Source of the DNA: Gautieria morchelliformis
Lineage: Eukaryota > Basidiomycota > Agaricomycetes > Gomphales > Gomphaceae
Reading direction: 5' to 3'
NCBI GenBank assembly: GCA_015179125.1
Contig: WHVA01000330.1
Span: forward strand, 62,001-126,000
Length of the DNA stretch: 64,000 nucleotides
In this document: piece by piece, positions 27,992 to 39,243 of the stretch
How positions within the stretch are numbered: position 1 is the first letter of the stretch
How the letters are laid out: each line of letters starts with the position of its first letter
Made by a program: the position numbers and the translations under genes
Notes under the pieces: model-generated
The model's database searches: none
What the model was told of the DNA's origin: nothing
What the model saw: only the letters and a program-made list of their open reading frames with translations

Positions 27992-28331
27992 GATATTCAG
28001 TTTAATGAGTTCAATACTTGTGGCATACACCACAGGCGCGGAAGGGATGGTAGCTACTAGTCAGAAGCTCGATAGCGAGGACAAAAAGACAGAGAGGACG
28101 AGGCATCTCCCGTGAAAACCAACGTCTGCTGGAGATAGAAGAGCGCAAGGACCGTATGGTGCATCCTCAGCTTCTATATCACCGTAGGCGAATGCGCCAA
28201 GAGGGGGTGACATCAAGCACAATGACAGCTGGCGCCTGGGTCAAGAAGGCGCACGACCCACGGTCATACCATGCTACCAGCATGCAACATGCAAGAAAAC
28301 ATCACCTTATGTCAGTTCGCTGACCCAGCGT
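27992..28331. other. Convergent spacer SLM3/UPF1
   Basis: This 340-bp spacer separates two convergent stop codons. I see nothing gene-like in it; frames are broken and no known motif appears. Confidence 0.6.
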
Positions 28332-31300
28332 TCAGAACACAGTCACACCAGACTGTGTGCCCGCATACTGAGACTTCACGTCGTCATCAACTGCGTCGTC
28401 CTGGCTCTTGTAGTCAAAGGTGGAGAGGCTGCCCAAGTCTGAGGCACCAGCCAAGGAGGAATACGACAAGCGGCGACGAAGGCGATCCGATTGCGAGTAA
28501 GCCATACTGCTCGCTCTCTCCGAGGGCACTGCACTGCCAGCAATGCTGGCTGCGTCGGTAATGCTACTAGGCCCTGCATCCTGAGAGACGATAGAGCTGG
28601 CATAACTTCCATAGGTACTGCGCTTCGTGCCACTCGATGTTCTTTGCAGGCCTTGACCAAAAGGTCCATTGCTACCAGTGAACATGGGTAGCCCAGACGA
28701 ATATGTTGCTTGTGATTTGAGAGACTGTACATCCGAAGGAATGTAACCGAGAGGGTCGTGTGTTCTGTAAAAGCTTGCATCGAAACGACTCGGAGTGCCG
28801 GAACGTCGACCTTTGCAGATACATTAGCAGTGTGATGGGAAGAATCAAAAGTCATACCATCAAGAAAACCTGAAGTACTTAGAGCTTCCTTGGCATTCAC
28901 CTCGTGGCGACGGAATTGGTCCATAGACTTCATCAGAGTGCGTCTAGGCTTGCTGAACTGAATCATGCTTGCTTGGAGGTTGCTAAGAGGGCCTTCGACC
29001 AGACAGTTCTTCTCCTTGTAGTGTGTCAATAGATAATGCCACAATGGATGCTGTTTCTAGAGTCAGCACAGCAGACATGATGACTACAACCAGACATACC
29101 TTGCTTAGAACCTTGGGATTGCCCAGAATCACCACACCATATTTGGCACGTGTGAGCGCAACGTTCAATCGCCTGGGATCATTCAAGAACCCAATGCCCT
29201 GATGTTCGTTGCTCCGAACGCAACTCAAAATGATGTAGTCTTTCTCCCGTCCCTGGAACGCGTCAACGCTGGCTACCTCGATCTCCTTATATAGGTCCTT
29301 CTTCAGAGAGCCGTTGAACTGCATGTAATTGACAATATAGGAACGTTGACCCTCATAAGGGGTGACGACCCCAATTTGACCGGGAACAACGCCCGACTTG
29401 AAGAACTTGGTAACGATCTTTTCGACATTGGAAGCTTCCGTCCTGTGAACGACTATCGTGAATAACAATCCGTAACAACGCAAAAACTGCACGTGCCTAT
29501 TGAGGAAGGAAGTTCCACTGGAAGATATTTCTTCTTGACCCAGATTCTGATAAAAGAACATTGGCGTATCTGGAAGTGGCCAAGGAAAATCAACGTTCTT
29601 TCTCAATCGTTCGGGAGCTGTGACTCCATTCTGAAGAGTCCCCTCGTAAAACATATTTGACGGGAATTCGGACAAGCATGGGTGCATCCGATACTGGACT
29701 TGCAAACGAATAGGCCGGTTGCCAAGAACGACAAGGCGTTCGAAAAGGGACTGCGTTAATCCTGCGCGGGCCGCCTTCTTGTTCATAATGACTGGTCCAA
29801 GCTGTTGATGGTCCCCAACAAGGACGACTTGTTTGCAGCCAAGTACCAGAGGTATCATACATTCTGGCGAGCCACTGGTTAAAGACATGTTCGATAGAGC
29901 TCGATGGAGAAAACAAGTCATACCAGGTTCAGCAGCCTGAGTCGCTTCATCGATAAGCACGGTCCTAAATTTGAATTTACTTAGCCTCGGATCACCTGTG
30001 CCAACACAAGTGCAGCAGATTACATCTGCCACACTTAGAATTTCCTTTTCGCAAGTTCTGATCAAAGTCTTGTACTTCCTTTCGTCATTCGAGCTCAATT
30101 CTCCTTGTTCATTTTTGAGCTGAATAAGCTTCTGTAATTCCACATGTGCAGTATTGTTTGCGACTTGCTTGTGAAGCGTCAGAAATGAAACAGAAGAATC
30201 TAGCGCTTCGCGTGACTTTGCCGTTAGCCGCACAACTTTGAGACCGGTTGCGTGTATCTTCTCGGTCAATTGATCCACCGCCACATTTGAGGGTGCGCAG
30301 ACTAAAACTTGGCCGGGGTTCATCTTCGCTAAATGATACACGATGGATGCAGACGTCACAGTCTTGCCTGTACCCGGAGGTCCCTGCAAAAGGGTGTCAC
30401 TGGGACAGCAAAGGACCATATAGAAAGCAACACTCGCCTGAATGAGACTGATAGGCTTCTGCAACACACTTTTGACGGCATACATCTGGGAGTGGTTGAG
30501 CTCCGGTAATCCGGGCGCGGAAAACCTGCCCAAAAGATCAATGATCGACAAAAGATAATGAGCCTGCGCAACTAACCTCTTCGGCATTTGCGTCTTCAGT
30601 ACCTGTGGCTCGAGCTCATGCCCTAAGAGTTTGTGATACTGAAAGTGTTGAATCTGTGAGCGCTGTACAACATTACAAGCATGACTTACGATGTAACCAC
30701 TGACACTCTTCTCATCTACCGCGAATGTCTTCATGGCAAGCTGCATTCGATCGAAACTAGTACTTTTCCAGACGAAGTCCGCAGAGAAGTTGTGGGTGCA
30801 TTCAGAGGGGACACCTTCGGCGCGCCTCAGCTCAAGCCCTATCTCGTCCGACACATCTGGGCTGTTTGTCAATAAACTGCGATGAGTCAGTTAACAGTGC
30901 ATGCATACTATTCGGGATCTTGATGACGTGTCCAACTCCTTCCCATGCTTTGTGCATCTCGCCGGCGTATCTGAGTCGGAGCTCGTCCCCTACAGCCAGC
31001 CGTACTTCACCACTTTCGAGCTTGGGTAAGTTAAACCATGCTACCCTCTTTTGGTTCAATCCAAGGTCCCATCTAACGGTGATGTCCGTCTGCGTCTGAC
31101 TCTCCTTGAGACGTTTATCATAGTCCGCTTCAATCTTGACAAGCGGACCAAATATGTTCTGATATTGGTATGCATCCTCATATCTAACAGGATAACCTTG
31201 AGAGAGTGACCAATGCCGATTGAAGACAAATCTCTAACCTTACGAGGATAGGCTGCGGCTCGTCATCTACTCCTGGCTTCTCGAGATCCTCGAGGGTCGC

Positions 31301-32141
31301 ACTAGGCTGTTCGCGCCAGAGATCTTCAAGTCGGTTGATTTGAGCAAAGGATATCTGGCGTGACCTAAGTTGTTCAGTCTCGCTGGGTGGCTTGACCAAC
31401 CACGACAAGAATGAGCGATCATCGATGAGGGGTGCCCAAAGAGATGCGTTCCAAGAAATGTCCTTCGAGATGGCTGCGCAGGGTTGGCTGTACCAATTCT
31501 AAGGACAGGATACTAGGAATCATAGAATTGGCTCAACTTACCGACAAAGCAACACGACAACGGTGTCGCTTTTGGCTGGAATGAATCCCAGCATGAAGAC
31601 ATTCTTGCTCCCACAGTTATAACATTCGGGGGTAGTCTCTCCGAGAGGACTTTCGGAGTGAAGGATGACTTCTTTGTGCTTGGCACGGACCAAGTGGTTT
31701 ACTATGTGCGAGGCAGAAGTGTTGCCCCGAGAGTTACAAAACCATTTGGAACATATCAAGCATTTGACAACTGAAGCCGGAGAGTGGATGCCACAATAGC
31801 TTATCGGAAATATTAATGCCACCTTGACGCCACCAGAACGCGCCGACTCACCTGCAAGCGTGAGGCGGCAAATCGACTCCACCATCGTCCTTCAAGTCAT
31901 CCAAAACGCCATCGAAATCTTCATCTAGGACCTTGCCGGGGTGTGATTGAGATTGAGTGCCTTGAGCGTGTTGGTTGACGTTAAGATCCTTGTCGCCTGA
32001 TATGGATAGACTGTCTAGCTCTAGTTGTGGCAAACTCTGGGTATTTGTCGTATAACCGGAAAGCATGGAAGCAGTATCATCGGCGAGACCCGACGCTCCA
32101 TACTGTGAAGCTGAATCTCGATAGTTGTCGAAACTTTCCAT
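28332..32141 (-). CDS. UPF1: Nonsense-mediated decay RNA helicase UPF1/NAM7
   Basis: UPF1 is the ATP-dependent SF1 RNA helicase at the centre of nonsense-mediated mRNA decay. ATG 32141 ([15 protein letters not shown]) starts an acidic, Ser-rich N-terminus. The Cys/His-rich UPF2-binding domain follows: [42 protein letters not shown] and [12 protein letters not shown] (about 31550-31870). The helicase core has the conserved [21 protein letters not shown], then [15 protein letters not shown] after an intron at about 30640-30690. Walker A is QGPPGTGKT (about 30370-30395), motif [13 protein letters not shown] (about 29935-29970), later motifs [20 protein letters not shown] and [24 protein letters not shown], and [13 protein letters not shown]. 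The C-terminal tail is Ser/Gln-rich and ends at 28332. Length and motif order are normal for the family. Confidence 0.95.
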
Positions 32142-33792
32142 GATCTGATGCAAGTACTCGTAGCGGAGAGGTAATCCAGCGGTAATGTCCGCCTTGCAAC
32201 TCCGCTGGAAACTAAACCAGTCGGTATGGTTACATAAACTTTCGGATTACATACACAGCCCTCGTGGCAAAGGGTGAGAAAATTGGCGCCAAACAGGTGG
32301 CTCCTGAGAATCTTGGTTGCTATCAATAAAAATTGGAAGCGGGACCTTCTTACCTGAGGGAATGTGGCCATCCTGTGGCGCAGAAGCCAGTTCAGATCTC
32401 GAAGTCGGAACATCAGTGGACACGGTCTGACCGACGCCAGATTTACGCGTGGGGAATCTACAGCAAAGCTGTTCCTGATTACATGTTACCCGCCGGTGCA
32501 CGTACATGCTTAAGGGCTTCGCAAGTGGAGCTGCAGTCGCTGCGACACCGCCATGCATGCGCGCGCCATACGTCCCGCGATAGCATATGCGGACACGCCA
32601 TCTTTCAAATTTTACATAACTTTTCCTCGAGCTCCTTCGTGTGTAATCACCATCCTGAGTAATCCACTCGACCCGCCGGGTGTGGGTAATATCGGTGCAC
32701 GCGTGTCCGGCAACATGCACGTTCAGCCTGCACGTCTCTTTTCAGGGTATCGGGATCGACGATCTCGCTGTGGAGAGGCGTGTGTCGTGCACTAATGCCG
32801 CGCCATACATGTGATTGTATATTAGTGCGCGGCCCTGGATTAGTCGCAGTACTTCAAGTCAGAACATAAGTTGACACTCTCCATGTCGTGGATACTTGCG
32901 CTTTCTTTCTAGATGACTGATGCTTCAGGCCCGCCTTGGCTCTGAGGCCTCACTAGTTACGCCATTGACCGTGGCTGTAGGGTACAGTAACAGGCACTAA
33001 TTCCAGTGTACAGGGTCGCATTGGAAATCTTATTATCACTGAGCACACCAACAACAACATATGTACAACTGGTGGACGCCGTGGGGAACTGTGGAAACGT
33101 GCTGTGGATGCGACTCGCCAAACGTTTTTGAGGCCTGGATGCTTTCGGAGGAACCGGGGGCGCCTCTCAGATCTCAGTTATCCATCAGTACTGCCGGGAC
33201 CTTGCCCATAATGCAGGCCGCAGACTTTTCAACTTTGCACCGCGTGAGCGCGCTTCTCGCGTACATAAAATACCACGAGAAGCGCCGCCTGACTGCAGTG
33301 CCAGCAGAGTACGAGGAATCTCTTTCCAATGGACGAATCCGCCAGTGGCACCTCAGTCGAGCATCACTCGTATGCTCCGGAATCTCACCCATGACAGGCT
33401 TCTGATCCATATCTTTTATTTGGGCTAGTACCTGCTCGTACATCCCGCCGGAGAGCCAACTCCCTGCTGAGCTCCACGTTCTGACTGGTCCACATTGGCT
33501 GGCAACATGTGCGAATGATCGAGATTTAGACTCGCCTGAAGCAGCCTGGGCAGTGGCAGGGTCGGCGCGCAGCTTATTAGCCTCGTTGGCCAAGATCATT
33601 CCTTAAACTTTTTTTCCAGCCATCTACTCGGTGAAAATGGAAACCTTCGCTCATTCTAATCGAGATCTGCATAGCACGTTAAAAGCCCCATAACATGCAA
33701 CACTACGACTATAAGAGGGCCACCGTCCCACCGCTGCTACCTCTGTACGCAAGTCATCCAACTTGATCCTTCGCCCGACCTCACTCGTTATA
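32142..33792. other. Gene-poor gap upstream of UPF1
   Basis: This region of about 1.65 kb lies between the divergent starts of UPF1 and the UbiA-type gene. It must contain both promoters. Two modest open frames exist: 32247-32720 minus, about 157 codons but not starting with ATG in a convincing context, and 33174-33599 minus, described separately. No repeats or RNA genes were recognised. The stretch 32760-33050 has no open frame of interest. Confidence 0.5.
33174..33599 (-). CDS. Hypothetical protein, low support
   Basis: An uninterrupted 141-codon frame starts MILANEANKLRADPATAQAA and stays open to 33174. The first 65 residues, Ala/Ser-rich then GSWLSGGMYEQVLAQIKDMD, look protein-like; the later part is Arg-rich and looks like chance coding. 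I do not recognise the family. A real gene might use only the first exon of this frame. It lies between UPF1 and the UbiA-type gene without a visible partner. A frame on the opposite strand (33061-33402) overlaps it, so only one can be genuine, possibly neither. Confidence 0.25.
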   Translation of the reverse strand: MILANEANKLRADPATAQAASGESKSRSFAHVASQCGPVRTWSSAGSWLSGGMYEQVLAQIKDMDQKPVMGEIPEHTSDARLRCHWRIRPLERDSSYSAGTAVRRRFSWYFMYARSALTRCKVEKSAACIMGKVPAVLMDN

Positions 33793-34972
33793 ATGGCAAC
33801 ACTTGTCTCCCACCACAAAACACTCTCATCTAGCAAGTCTTCCCTCGCTTTTACATATTTGACCCGATCAACTGTCTCCCCTCCCTCCCCATTTTCGACA
33901 CTCTCCTTAACTCAGGAATGCCGGAATCATTTACACCCAGCTTTGGATCTATTGCTAAACATACAGACATTATATCTCTTCACAAAATCAGATTTCAAAA
34001 CAGTTTTATTACCCGTGGTATGTCTTGATGTCTATATCCATGCACGACGCTGACAACCTCTCTATGTGTTGGAAGACTGTCTTTGCAAGCATCATGGCAC
34101 CGTTAAATCGTGTACAATGTCTTCCGCGCATAGTGTTCTGGATTTGGTTACACTTGTTGCAGTTCTGCGTCTCTAACCAGTGCATAAATCCCGAAGAAGA
34201 CGCGGTTAATAAGCCGTGGCGACCTATTCCAGCAGGTCGCGTCACAGTCTCCCAAGCACAGAACCTCCGATGGGTTCTTGTAGCTGCATGCCTCGCATTA
34301 TCAATCTATCGTGGCGTCCTCCCGGCGAGCATCCTTCTATGTTCATTCACCATTGCGTACAACGACCTCGGTTTGCATCGTCATATAGTAATGCGCAACG
34401 CTTGCAACGCGGTCGGGTATGCGAGCTTTGAATTAGGTGCCACACAGCTAGCTGGTATGCTTTCAGGTCGCATACATCGTGGATTTCATGCTAAGTGAAG
34501 AGGCGAAGCAGGCAACTCCTACGTCTGTTCATCTGGCGTCGTGCCATTGATAGCCAGTGCGCTTATTGTCTTCACCACGATACATGCTGCCGACTTCCGC
34601 GACGAGGAGGGGGACAGGTTAGAGGGGAAGAGGACCCTGCCTATATCTTTTCCGGAAGGATCTCGGATCGTAATGTTGGCCTCGCTGGTGCTGTGGTCAA
34701 GCGCATTAAGTCTCTTTTGGAATCTCGATGCCATCCTGGCCTCGGTACTCCTGATCACGGGCGCCGCAGTAGGATTGCGATTTATATACCGAAGGAACGC
34801 TGCGGCCGACCGGATGTCATATCTCCTGTACAACGTGCGTTCGCCCTGCCATCCTGATGATTCTGACTCACACGAAAGTAAACCCGTACAGGTATGGCTA
34901 TCACTCGCGCATATCTGCTTGGGTGTAGGCCAATATCGCGGTCGGGGCATGACGGCCTTCGCCATACAATGA
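33793..34972 (+). CDS. UbiA-superfamily membrane prenyltransferase or terpene cyclase
   Basis: A multispanning membrane enzyme of the UbiA superfamily. From ATG 33793 a Ser-rich N-terminus leads to LYLFTKSDFKTVLLPV, an intron, and TVFASIMAPLNRV. The first aspartate-rich site is VSNQCINPEEDAVNKPWRPI followed by PAGRVTVSQA (about 34165-34260). The second is HAADFRDEEGDRLEGKRTLP (about 34585-34650). Hydrophobic segments fill the rest, e.g. MLASLVLWSSALSLFW and ASVLLITGAAVGLRF. The last exon, VWLSLAHICLG, ends at 34972. The NQ...ED..NKPWRPIPAGR form is common in fungal UbiA-type proteins near secondary-metabolism genes, including the membrane-bound terpene cyclase of the fumagillin pathway. No other pathway genes adjoin, so substrate and product are unknown. 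Exon joins at 34012-34072 and 34455-34545 are approximate. Confidence 0.75.
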
Positions 34973-35398
34973 CACATTTCCCATAGACGATATCCTTATT
35001 GGTTTTAACCCTGTTGCATGTGTCCGTGTACCAATGTACCATGCAGCATCCATGCAGCATCTATGATCCGACTGATGCTGCGTACAGCATATTTTATTGA
35101 CTTAATGGCAATGCTCTTCTAGTCTACGGATCGGATGCTCGGCCTCAGAGACAAGCGGGGATAGTCTCGCGTGGGCACTGGACGTACGTCGGGGCACAGT
35201 TGAGCCTTGTATATATAATAGACCATCATATTTGCAATTGGCAATTGCTATAAGATATTCCGACAAATCCCGGAGCGGATCCTCAAAAACAGAAAATGAA
35301 TGCAGCCTCGGCCGTGCAGAAGCCTCATGAATTTGCGTTCTTGACGGAATGTTTACGATTTAAGTAGTTAGTTCAAGTTTGATTCATAGAATCAGATT
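34973..35398. other. Intergenic spacer before element A
   Basis: Between the UbiA-type gene and transposon element A lie about 425 bp without a recognisable gene. The sequence ends in the TA dinucleotide (35399-35400) that flanks the transposon. A short ATGCAGCATC-type repeat occurs at 35041-35063. Confidence 0.5.
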
Positions 35399-35400
35399 TA

Positions 35401-35747
35401 CAGCCGTTTGCAGTCAAGTCTGGACTCCGACGCGCGTCGTACTTTTTCAGCCGCTTTATAGCTAAACACACCCCCTGATTTTTCCTTTACAACTAGACGT
35501 TATCTCAGCTAGCTTCCTTAATAAAAAACACTCAGAAAATCAACATCTAGCCTCTCACGAAGAGCTTTTAGCTCGGGAGGTCGCCGTTCATTGGGGGCCG
35601 CAACCAGGCCTCTTGCGGCCCTTGGGGGATTTTTCCAAAGCTCCTACGCCATTTCACCACACCGGCCCTTTTAGAAAGTGAAGTCCCGGTCCTGACTGGA
35701 GCTATCACGAAGAGTTTTTGCCGGTGTCTATTTTCTGGTGAGTGGAA
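35401..35747 (+). repeat. Left terminal inverted repeat of element A
   Basis: 347 bp, matching 38829-39175 in inverted orientation with a few mismatches, e.g. near 35443 and 35472. The outer end is CAGCCGTTTGCAGTCAAG. The inner end contains a GGTGAGTGGAA block close to the start of the transposase gene. Confidence 0.92.
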
Positions 35748-35820
35748 CCGTGGTTTATGGGCTCGAGTGACATTCTCTAAGTGTTCCCACGCCTTGCGTT
35801 GTTTCGCAGCTCCGCCCACC

Positions 35821-36995
35821 ATGCCCAACGGGATTCGGGTGTCTGAGGACTTATGCTGGGCGATTATTCGTATGCTTTCAGTACTCCCTATCGCCGAGGT
35901 TTCTGCATACAGTGGAGTGAGCGTTAATAAGATCAAAAGCATCCGGGCTTTGCATCATCGAACCGGTGAGGTTGTCAACGATTATGGATCGAGGAGGAAG
36001 CGGAGGGCCTTGAGGACAGTGGATATTGAGGTGCGCGTCTTCAATGTATTTCTTGGCTAATGCTCACTATTGGATTACAGCTACTCCATGGGTGCTTGCG
36101 TCAAAACTGCGACACTTATCTGGATGAATTACGGGCGGCTTTGCGAACCATTCATGGTGTTACTATATCTCTCGCTACTATATGGCGATCATTACGGGCA
36201 TCGGGTTTCTCAATGAAGAAGGTGAGTAAATGTTATCTCTGCAGAGCTTTGGAGGCGCTGTTCTGACTGCGTAAAGCTCACACGGGTGGCTGCGGAGCGT
36301 AGTGCACTCAAGCGTGCAGATTTTGTGGCAAGGATAGGTAAGTATTCGCGAGAACAGCTGGTATTTGTGGATGAAAGTGCGGCCGATCGTCGGACAACTT
36401 ACCGAGGGAGGGCATGGGCCATTCGAGGTCAGCGTGCATTGCGGAAGGCTTGTTTTGTACGAGGCAAGAGGTGAGTGATGGCAATTAGTGGCGTGCGAGG
36501 GGACTAGCTGAATGGGTACAGGTACTCGATTCTTCCGGCACTCACGATCAACGGGATACTGTATGTTACGATTCTGGAGGGGTCATTCACCTCGGCCACC
36601 TTCGCACAATTTATTGTGCAGTTGCTGGACCAAATGAGCCCGTATCCGGGACCCAATTCTGTCATTGTGATGGATAACTGTAAGATTCACAAGTGCCCAG
36701 ATATTTTGGAAATGATAGTGGAGCGGTATGTGCGTATGTACTTTGGCAGCTCGCGTATTGATTTTATTGTCACAGGGGTATGCGGTACGAGTTCTTACCA
36801 CCATACTCGCCGGATTACAATCCTATAGAAGAGGCATTCTCAGCGATCAAAGCCCACCTCAGGCGCGATGGTGACTTGGTTCGGGTAGGCATGACACAAC
36901 AAGACGATACGGATGTATATGTACGTTTGCACAACGCTGTGTGGTCCATTACAGCCAAGGATGCACAAGGCTGGTTCAGTCATAGTGGATATTAG
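35821..36995 (+). CDS. DD34E transposase of element A (IS630/Tc1/mariner superfamily)
   Basis: Cut-and-paste transposase. From ATG 35821 the N-terminus, ISEDL-like then [20 protein letters not shown], is a helix-turn-helix DNA-binding domain. A second one follows ([20 protein letters not shown]). The catalytic triad is intact: Asp in [15 protein letters not shown], Asp in [14 protein letters not shown], and Glu in [20 protein letters not shown], with 34 residues between the second Asp and the Glu. Four introns with standard borders (about 36031-36080, 36222-36276, 36472-36521 and 36727-36777) keep the frame. The protein ends WFSHSGY at 36995. No stop or frameshift was seen, so the gene could encode an active enzyme. 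It is convergent with the second gene of the element. Confidence 0.9.
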
Positions 36996-37042
36996 GTATA
37001 GGAGTGTATCTACTGTATTTCTAACAAGAAGGCAAGCTTCGC

Positions 37043-38765
37043 TCAATGATACCTACCACGCTTGGCACGGTGTTTCTCATTGGCCTCATGCTTGCGTATT
37101 TTAGCTACTTCTTTCGCTGCCTGCTTCAAAATTACCTTGGCGGTTCCTTCGACAAGGCCTGGACAATGTGTGAGCATCTCAGGGACGGTGAGCCCATCTG
37201 CCAGCTGTGAGATCCTAATATAGCCTTGTCCTCGGAGTGGCAGGGCATGTGGCATGAAGACATGCCCATCTTGACCGAGTGGACCCTGCTCCAATTTAGC
37301 TAGCCATTCTTCGACACGGGGGAAGAGCGTGGGATCCTCAATCTCCTCCAGATCGGAACTTGGGTTACTTTCCCACGTGCGCGGTGTTTGTGCACTGGTC
37401 CGTGGCTCTGAACGTGGGGTCTGTGGATAGTGGCCATAATATGGTGGCGGGGGTGGTGGTGCCCAGTAATGATATGGCACTCCCCCTGGAGGCAGATTGT
37501 ATGGCGCCATATCAGGTGCATGTGCAGGGGGAGCTGGAGCTGGAGCTGCGGCTGGTCTTCCTCTTCCTCGGGCTGGCACTCGGGCATCCAGCGGCCCAAT
37601 GGCCGGGGGCAATTCTTCCAAATCCTTGTCAGCTTTGCCTCGTTCCTAGAATAAATGATCAAACTCGCCCTGCAATAAGTTGTGTGATTTACTCACAAGC
37701 AACAAACCCCACAAGCTCAAATCACTGGATTTTAACTTGTTATGGACACCGCCAAAGCCAATCTTGCAGTATTCCCCACCATGCTCCTGGCAAGTATATT
37801 TCTGTTGTAAAGCAAGCACCCAATGTGCCTGATTCGAACCATTGCGGCCTTCCTCCGGCCCATGGGTACTGTTTCTATCACTGTCGCTGTTATCATTCCC
37901 ATGCTTGCGCTTCTTGCTCAAGTGATCGCCTTTGGTCTTTGCTTTACCCTTCACCTTCTCCTGTCCATGCTCTTTAGGCCGTAAGTCAAATAAAATTACC
38001 TCAAAATCCTTGAGTTTCTTGCTGCGTGCTTTTGGAACCTTCTGTTGAAGCAGTTCCTCATGTACTGCAGTTGCCCTGTCCTTTAACTCAAGCCAGTGAC
38101 CAAGCGTGTTCAAGAGGCGTGCGGGTGCATCTTTTGTTTCCGTGCTGAGCTTGTAAGACAAATCCAGCCGCTTCATGGCTATATCCATTTTGTCTGCGAT
38201 GTGGTATTGTACGCTTGTCCAGGATGCATCAGACGTGATCTTGAGTGTGTCGATTGTCTTTGGGCCTGTTGGCACCTGGAATGGTATATCCCAGACTATA
38301 CGACATGAGCAAACCGCTCATGTCAGTTCGAGAAACCCCCTTACCAGGTACTTCTACCGCCGACTCATCCTCATCCTCGTCAAATGAATTAATTGACCCA
38401 TGTACAGACTCGGCCCCCAGCTCCATAATATCACTGTCTAACTCTTTTGAATCGTTGTCCATCGCCCTCGCATCACTTTCCAGCTCGGCCTCTATACCCT
38501 TCAATGTCGTCCTTATCGCACTCGCCGAACTCGCATTTCCATCACCTTGCAGCAAAGACAACAAGGCCTCCCCAGCTTGAATTTCAGCGTTGGTGTTTGT
38601 GGTGACTGATGCCCTAGCAGATTCCCATGTCGGTTGTGGTCTAGCTCGTGCTACTGGTCCCGACACCGGTGGCTGTGGCCGCAACATCGTAGTGTCCATT
38701 CCCACGTTCTTCAGGCTCACCGGGACCTTGGCAGGACGGCCCTTTTTTCTCTTTGCTCCCAACAT
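37043..38765 (-). CDS. Element A accessory protein: AT-hook-like N-terminus, CHCH knuckle, SAM-like C-terminus
   Basis: I do not recognise a named family. ATG 38765 gives MLGAKRKKGRPAKVPV, an AT-hook-like basic start. An acidic Ser-rich region follows. Next is a segment (TLKITSDASWTSVQYHIADK, then TLGHWLELKDRATAV and KDFEVILFDLRPK) that could be ubiquitin/PB1-like. A basic patch SKKRKHG may be a nuclear signal. Then comes a C-x2-H-x4-C-x7-H motif (CQEHGGEYCKIGFGGVH, about 37730-37785) with DLSLWG after it. After an intron there is a Pro-rich stretch and a SAM-like end: FPRVEEWLAKLEQG, YIRISQLADGLTVPEMLTHC, AKVILKQAAKEV. The tail KHRAKRGRYH is basic. The same order occurs in the accessory protein of element B, so it is a conserved transposon partner rather than cargo (inference). 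Confidence 0.7.
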
Positions 38766-38828
38766 AGGACAGAGCAATTCTAGACAAGCTTACTCACATG
38801 AGACGCCAGAAAACCACTCAAGAGGACT

Positions 38829-39175
38829 TTCCACTCACCAGAAAATAGATACCGGCAAAAACTCTTCGTGATAGCTCCAGTCAGGACCGGGACTTCACTT
38901 TCTAAAAGGGCCGGTGTGGTGAAATGGCGTAGGAGCTTTGGAAAAATCCCCCAAGGGCCGCAAGAGGCCTGGTTGCGGCCCCCAATGAACGGCGACCTCC
39001 CGAGCTAAAAGCTCTTCGTGAGAGGCTAGATGTTGATTTTCTGAGTGTTTTTTATTAAGGAAGCTAGCTGAGATAACGTCTAGTTGTAAAGGAAAAATCA
39101 GGGGGTATGTTTAGCTATAAAGCGGCTGAAAAGGTACGACGCGCGTCGGAGTCCAGACTTGACTGCAAACGGCTG
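38829..39175 (-). repeat. Right terminal inverted repeat of element A
   Basis: Inverted counterpart of 35401-35747. It ends at 39175, followed by TA at 39176-39177. It lies directly upstream of the PRP45 start codon (39244). Confidence 0.92.
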
Positions 39176-39243
39176 TAATTGGAAAGATGTGACTCTGCGT
39201 TACACACTTGTCACAGAGTTTTACGGTGACCATCCATCTGAAT

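Larger units (their letters stand above)
35401..39175. mobile_element. Element A: Tc1/mariner-type DD34E transposon with two convergent genes
   Basis: A 3,775-bp element with nearly identical terminal inverted repeats of 347 bp (35401-35747 and 38829-39175). Its ends read CAGCCGTTTGCAGTC and the complement. It is flanked by TA on both sides (35399-35400 and 39176-39177), the target duplication of IS630/Tc1/mariner elements. It holds a transposase gene on plus and a second gene on minus, convergent with 47 bp between their stops. The repeats differ at only a few bases, so the insertion is probably recent. Confidence 0.92.

Noticed and set aside
32247..32720. 157-codon minus frame upstream of UPF1
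   Set aside because: Composition is not protein-like, no recognisable domain, and it overlaps the likely UPF1 promoter and 5' UTR.
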